DNA from: Avisuccinivibrio_A sp964651505
GTDB taxonomy: Bacteria; Pseudomonadota; Gammaproteobacteria; Enterobacterales; Succinivibrionaceae
Direction of reading: 5' to 3'
Assembly: GCA_964651505.1 (NCBI GenBank)
Contig: CAZYXT010000022.1
Location: 1 to 26,436 of the forward strand
DNA: 26,436 nt
The notes under the pieces were generated by a model. It was not told where the DNA came from. It worked only from the letters and a program-made list of their open reading frames with translations, and did no database searches. A program made the position numbers and the translations under genes. Shown here piece by piece: positions 22,981 through 26,436 of the stretch. Numbering within the stretch: the first letter of the stretch is position 1; each line of letters begins with the position of its first letter.

Positions 22981-23045
22981 ATTGTAACCGAATTTTGCCC
23001 GGCTTTATAGTGCGGCCTGCGATTTTAACAGTGATCAAGCTCACA
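22981..23045 (-). promoter_or_regulatory. CRP-type operator and -10 element of pckA
   Basis: AGTGATCAAGCTCACA at 23030-23045 matches nine of ten bases of TGTGA-N6-TCACA. On the minus strand TACAAT (22986-22981) fits a -10. The operator centre is 56.5 bp from its last base, i.e. close to -62 relative to the likely start: class I spacing. A poor -35 is consistent with activator dependence. E. coli pckA is also CRP-activated. The site could equally influence nfuA, starting 115 bp to the right. Confidence 0.6.
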
Positions 23046-23159
23046 CCGCCATTTTGCCCCGAGAGCGTATATTTTTTTCAACAGGTGATGCATATCTTTT
23101 GCTTGGTAATATACTTACAACCCTGTTGCAGCAACCTTAAAACAAATTTGAGAATACTC

Positions 23160-23750
23160 ATGAGCAAAATCACCGTCAGCCAAAAGGCACAAGAGTACTT
23201 TAAGAAACTGATTGCCAAGCAAAACATGGAAGGACTGGCCATTCGTCTGTCGGCCACCAATGTCGGAACCCCGGGCGTCGAGTGCGGCATTCTTTACTGC
23301 CCCAAAGAATACATCACCCTCAATGACGAGCACTTCATGATGGACGGCTTTGAGGTAGTCATCGACAAGAGCGTCGGACCGTATCTTGACGAGTCGGAGA
23401 TCGATTTGGGCAAGGATGACAGCGGCGAGGATCTTTTGACCTTCCACGCCCCCAATCTCAAGCGCGACCTGCTGGGCCCTGACGCCACTTTGAAAGATCG
23501 CGTGCAAATGTTCATCGACAACACGATAAGCCCGGGGTTAAGCGGCCACGGCGGCGCGGTCACCCTGGTGGATGTCACAAAAGAGGGGGTCGTGCAGGTC
23601 CAATTTCACGGCGGCTGCAACGGCTGCTCGATGGTGGGACTGACCTTAAAAGAAGGCATCGAGTCGCAGCTTAAAACTGCCTTTGGCGATTTGATTACTG
23701 AAGTGGTCGACGTCACTTCCCACGAAGCATCGGACCAAACTTACGCCTGA
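23160..23750 (+). CDS. nfuA: Fe-S biogenesis protein NfuA
   Basis: Scaffold/carrier that holds a [4Fe-4S] cluster at a dimer interface and passes it to target enzymes, important under oxidative stress or iron shortage. 196 residues (E. coli 191). The N-terminal half is the A-type-like domain, degenerate in lacking the A-type cysteines; the C-terminal Nfu domain carries the cluster-binding C153-x-x-C156 in HGGCNGCSM. The open frame begins at 22974, but homology and length place the start at the ATG 23160 (MSKITVSQ). The Shine-Dalgarno is weak (GAGA). Divergent from pckA and convergent with gpsA. Confidence 0.95.
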   Translation: MSKITVSQKAQEYFKKLIAKQNMEGLAIRLSATNVGTPGVECGILYCPKEYITLNDEHFMMDGFEVVIDKSVGPYLDESEIDLGKDDSGEDLLTFHAPNLKRDLLGPDATLKDRVQMFIDNTISPGLSGHGGAVTLVDVTKEGVVQVQFHGGCNGCSMVGLTLKEGIESQLKTAFGDLITEVVDVTSHEASDQTYA

Positions 23751-23756
23751 TAGCGG

Positions 23757-23880
23757 CCCGGGCCCCGCGGCGGGGTCTGCCCTTTGATTATCTTCAGCAA
23801 GCTTGCCCGGGCCCCGGCGGGACTTTAATCCCTGCCTGGCATTTGTTTTGGAATCGATGAGAGACGGCAGGCAGCCTGCC
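23757..23880. repeat. GC-rich repeats and hairpins between nfuA and gpsA
   Basis: CCCGGGCCCCG occurs at 23757-23767 and again at 23806-23816, each followed by a G/C run (GGCGGGG or GGCGGG), making a direct repeat with a 49-bp period. The first copy can fold as CCCCG-CGG-CGGGG, followed by CTTT. GGCAGGC (23866-23872) and GCCTGCC (23874-23880) form a further palindrome just beyond the gpsA stop. They probably serve as transcription end or mRNA-protecting structures for the two converging genes. Confidence 0.55.
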
Positions 23881-23891
23881 AAGATCTGCGC

Positions 23892-24890
23892 TTACTCCTT
23901 GGTAAGCGCTCTGCCCAAAAGGGATCGGGCAGCCTCATGCCCTGAGCGCCCCTCATGGAGCACAGCGTAGATCTCAGAGCAGATGGGCATATCGATGCCG
24001 TGTTTTAAGCCAAGCCTGTGAACAAGACCTGTCATGCCGTAGCCTTCGACCACCTGTCCTATGGAAGCCAAAGCCTCGCGCGCATTCATCCCGCGCCCCA
24101 GACAAAAACCGAAGCGGCGGTTGCGCGACTGATTGTCGGTGCAGGTTAAGATGAGATCGCCAAGCCCCGACAGGCCCATGAAGCTTGTGGGAGCGGCGCC
24201 GAGCACCGTGCCCAATCGCACCATCTCGGCCAGGCCCCTCGTGATCAGGGCCGTGCGGGCATTGGCGCCGTAGCCCAAGCCGTCGCTTAAGCCTGCGCCG
24301 ATGGCAATCACGTTTTTGACCGCCCCGCCCAATTGCAGGGCCGTAAAGTCGGTGCTCTCGTAGATGCGAAAACTCTTGGTGTGCAAAACCTCGCACCAAT
24401 CAGCAACGCTTTTTTGATCGGTGCCGGCCGCAGCAATGGCCGTGGGCATGCCCAGCGCCAGCTCGCGGGCAAAGGTGGGGCCGGAGATGGCGGTCAGCGG
24501 GAAACCTTTGGGCAAGATCTCCTCTGCCACCTCGCTTAACAGCCTCCCATCCTCGCTGAGGCCCTTGGTGGCCCAGCACAATTTATGCTCAGGCCCCAAA
24601 TGCTCGCGCAGGGAAGCAAGCACCTGCACAAAGGATGAAGAGGGCACCACCACCAAAATGTTTTTGGCAAAGGAAGCCGCCTCGCTTAAAGATGAAGTGA
24701 TGTGCAGGGCTGAGGGAAAAGGAATGTCTTGGAGATATTTATCGTTGATGCGCCGCACGCGCAGACGATCGGCCGTCTCTTCGCCGCGGACATAGAGCAT
24801 CACAGCAGCGCCTTTGGCGGCGGCTGCTATGGCAAGAGCCGTACCGTAAGATCCGGCTCCGATGACGCTTAATGAAAGGTCGTCTGCCAT
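23892..24890 (-). CDS. gpsA: Glycerol-3-phosphate dehydrogenase [NAD(P)+]
   Basis: Reduces dihydroxyacetone phosphate to sn-glycerol 3-phosphate, the backbone for phospholipid synthesis. 332 residues, normal. N-terminal Rossmann motif VIGAGSYGTALA, then ATKGL, SGPTFARELALGMPTA, and the C-terminal domain with catalytic lysine in GGAVKNVIAIGAG, followed by GLGYGANARTALITRG and SGLGDLILTC. Its ATG overlaps the secB stop by one base (TGATG), so translation is coupled. The secB-gpsA order is conserved in gammaproteobacteria; cysE, usually next in E. coli, is absent here. Confidence 0.97.
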   Translation of the reverse strand: MADDLSLSVIGAGSYGTALAIAAAAKGAAVMLYVRGEETADRLRVRRINDKYLQDIPFPSALHITSSLSEAASFAKNILVVVPSSSFVQVLASLREHLGPEHKLCWATKGLSEDGRLLSEVAEEILPKGFPLTAISGPTFARELALGMPTAIAAAGTDQKSVADWCEVLHTKSFRIYESTDFTALQLGGAVKNVIAIGAGLSDGLGYGANARTALITRGLAEMVRLGTVLGAAPTSFMGLSGLGDLILTCTDNQSRNRRFGFCLGRGMNAREALASIGQVVEGYGMTGLVHRLGLKHGIDMPICSEIYAVLHEGRSGHEAARSLLGRALTKE

Positions 24891-25399
24891 CAGGCCTGAG
24901 GGGCCTCCTCGACAGGCTCGTTGGCAGCGGCTTCCTTGGCCTGGCGGGCCTTGCGGGCTCTGAACAAACCGTCAAAATTGATGGGGTTGAGGTTCAAAGC
25001 AGGGAAGGTGGCGCGATTTACCAGGTTGGCAATAAACTCGCGGGCATAAGGGAAGATCACGGTGGGGGCGCTGACGGAGAGCAAATACTCCAGAGCCTCG
25101 GCCGGGAGGTTGCGGGTCAAAAAGAGGCCGGCCTGATTTACCTCGCAGATGAAGACGGTGGAGTCTTCAACGGTGCAGGTAACGGTCACACGCAGGCTGA
25201 CTTCGTGCTGATCTTCGTTGATCTTGGCAACCTTAGAATCGCACTCGACTTTCAGCTCAGGCTTCCAAGCCTTGACAAAGCACTCGGGGGAGTGAGGAGT
25301 CTCGATGGAAGAATCCTTGGCATAGATCCTCAAAAGCTGAAAATGAGGACGATCGGCCTGGTTTTGGGCATTGTCTTGATTTTGAGTATTATCAGTCAT
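24890..25399 (-). CDS. secB: Protein-export chaperone SecB
   Basis: Tetrameric cytosolic chaperone that keeps pre-secretory proteins unfolded and hands them to SecA. 169 residues, slightly longer than E. coli SecB (155). Family segments: FQLLRIYAKDSSIETPHSP, VTCTVEDSTVFICEVNQAGLF, and YAREFIANLVNRATFPALNLNPINFDGLF (the last is the SecA-facing region; key residues NLVxRxxFPxLxLxPINFDxLF). N- and C-terminal tails are polar and poorly conserved; the Ala/Glu-rich end accounts for the extra length. Second gene of the minus-strand yibN-secB-gpsA group, 27 bp after yibN. E. coli has grxC between yibN and secB; it is missing here. Confidence 0.97.
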   Translation of the reverse strand: MTDNTQNQDNAQNQADRPHFQLLRIYAKDSSIETPHSPECFVKAWKPELKVECDSKVAKINEDQHEVSLRVTVTCTVEDSTVFICEVNQAGLFLTRNLPAEALEYLLSVSAPTVIFPYAREFIANLVNRATFPALNLNPINFDGLFRARKARQAKEAAANEPVEEAPQA

Positions 25400-25426
25400 G
25401 ATAAGTCCCTACAAAGTCTGTCTTGA

Positions 25427-25891
25427 TTATTTTTTAGTAGATAGAGGTAAATTCTGATTGGACCACTCGGCAATGCCTCCTTCTAAAATAAAGACATTGG
25501 AGAAGCCGTTTTTCTTCAAGGTGCGGGCGCTGTTGAAGCAGTCGCTGTCAAATTTGTCCTTGCCCACCAAGATCACAGGCTTGTCCTTGTTGCGCTCGAT
25601 GCGCTGAAACCTGCCTCCTTTAATATCGGCGGAAGTTACATTGACGGCATGGGCAATATGTCCCTGCCCGAAGAGATCGGCAGGACGCACGTCCACGAAC
25701 AGGCCTTCTTGCTTGTTGACCATCATGGTGGCGATCGCGGAGCTGGCTTTTTGGATCCCGGCAGTCATGATCCTAAACTGCACCACAATCAGCAGCACCA
25801 GCACGGCAATCCAGGCGCCGAACATCATCATGTGGCGCGATACGAAGCCCGTAAACTCGCTCATAAATTCCGGTGATATAAACTCGGACAC
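25427..25891 (-). CDS. yibN: YibN-type membrane-anchored rhodanese-like protein
   Basis: One N-terminal membrane helix (about residues 22-39, MMFGAWIAVLVLLIVVQF) followed by a rhodanese fold (~60-150: GLFVDVRPADLFGQGHI, then ILEGGIAEW). The catalytic-loop cysteine of active sulfurtransferases is absent: the strand reads VILVGKDKFD where active rhodaneses have a Cys, as also in E. coli YibN. Sulfur transfer is therefore unlikely; a scaffold role at the inner membrane near Sec is possible. Start: GTG 25891 has GAGGTG upstream (8-base spacer) and gives 154 residues. The ATG at 25864 aligns better with the E. coli N-terminus (145 residues). Adjacent to secB as in many gammaproteobacteria. Confidence 0.85.
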   Translation of the reverse strand: MSEFISPEFMSEFTGFVSRHMMMFGAWIAVLVLLIVVQFRIMTAGIQKASSAIATMMVNKQEGLFVDVRPADLFGQGHIAHAVNVTSADIKGGRFQRIERNKDKPVILVGKDKFDSDCFNSARTLKKNGFSNVFILEGGIAEWSNQNLPLSTKK

Positions 25892-26070
25892 TTTTAGTAC
25901 ACCTCAAAAAATTTGGCTACGCGCCTTACGCGGTCGAACAGCGGCATATTTTAACACAACAATTTTTTCTTTAAGCACAAAGCGCGCAATAATTAGTAAA
26001 TCGTTTTTTAATTAATGCAATTAATGGTTTTTTGCCTTATACTCCTCTTGTCGATGGATGGAGCTATTCT
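25892..26070. other. AT-rich gap between yibN and the transposase fragment
   Basis: A gene-free stretch, noticeably AT-rich from about 25940. It contains TTAATTAATGCAATTAA around 26010-26026 and TTGCC/TTATAC at 26032-26042 that could belong to the transposase promoter. The left end of an IS630 element may lie here, but without the right end the terminal repeat cannot be assigned. Confidence 0.4.
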
Positions 26071-26436
26071 ATGGCAAGACCGCGAGTATTTGACTGTCGG
26101 CTCAATGACAAAGAAAGAAAATATCTTGAAGCATTAATCAGGAAGCCGACCGAGCAAGCCCGTCGCATTCTCCGCGCCAAGGTTATGTTGGATGCAGATA
26201 AAGGCCTTTCAAATAAAGAAATATCAGCAATGCACCGGATTTCCTGCCCGGCGATAATAAGAGTTTTAAAGAAAAAGTGTCTGTTTGGTGTTGAGGGCGC
26301 TCTTGAAGATCTTAAGCGCAGCGGCAGACGCAATGTGATTGAAGCTCCTGCGAAGGCCTGGATCATCTCTCTTGCTTGCACAAAGCCGTCTGAACTGCCT
26401 GACGGGCCGGCGGCACAGATTTGGTCTGTGGGATCT
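26071..26436 (+). mobile_element. IS630-family transposase, N-terminal part, cut by the window edge
   Basis: An ATG at 26071 opens a frame of 122 codons that continues past the right edge. The product begins MARPRVFDCRLNDKERKYL and contains EQARRILRAKVML, a helix-turn-helix segment (KGLSNKEISAMHRIS), LEDLKRSGRR and WIISLACTKPSEL, the typical N-terminal DNA-binding half of IS630-family transposases. The DDE catalytic domain would lie beyond the window, so whether it is intact cannot be judged. The codon use is more AT-leaning than the neighbouring genes, fitting a mobile gene. Confidence 0.8.

Overview
The window reads as a compact chromosomal segment of a gammaproteobacterium, most likely from the Succinivibrionaceae/Aeromonadales side. 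Reasons for this (inference from gene content; no search was run): it carries gammaproteobacterial pairs such as coaBC-dut, hslR-hslO and yibN-secB-gpsA, together with nudE, greB, nfuA and a bioH-like gene. It has textbook CRP-type operators. It also has a 533-residue ATP-dependent PEP carboxykinase with evenly biased codons, as expected for the highly expressed CO2-fixing enzyme of succinate-producing anaerobes.

Layout. 1-760: mostly non-coding, with one doubtful small ORF and a hairpin in front of coaBC. 761-2508: coaBC-dut with an ATGA overlap, closed by a small intrinsic terminator. 2509-9451: the most unusual part. A promoter region with two perfect CRP sites precedes a WYL-type regulator with a long disordered, hairpin-encoding tail. 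It overlaps a CysL/YeiE-like LysR gene, followed by a large single-chain type IIL (MmeI-like) restriction-modification enzyme and then a YeiH-family (UPF0324) transporter. In E. coli the LysR gene and yeiH are neighbours, so the restriction enzyme may be an insertion between them.

9482-13153 (minus strand): arginine operon argF-argG-argH. 13305-15388: nudE diverges from hslR-hslO. 15401-18089 (plus): an Fsr-like MFS exporter, then pdxJ-ribB (vitamin B6 and riboflavin precursors). 18209-19971: a BioH-like esterase and an unrecognised disordered protein. 19990-20607 (minus): greB with an acidic tail. 20736-21226: a small cupin gene whose promoter is framed by two identical-architecture palindromes. 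21320-22921 (minus): pckA, with a CRP site at class I distance, divergent from nfuA. 23892-25891 (minus): yibN-secB-gpsA. From 26071 an IS630-type transposase N-terminus runs off the right edge.

Most genes are housekeeping. The parts that deserve attention are the WYL/LysR/MmeI/YeiH block, the row of long inverted repeats inside the WYL gene, the paired operators at the cupin gene, and the matching CRP-promoter geometry at the WYL gene and pckA. No CRISPR array, tRNA, rRNA or convincing riboswitch was seen.
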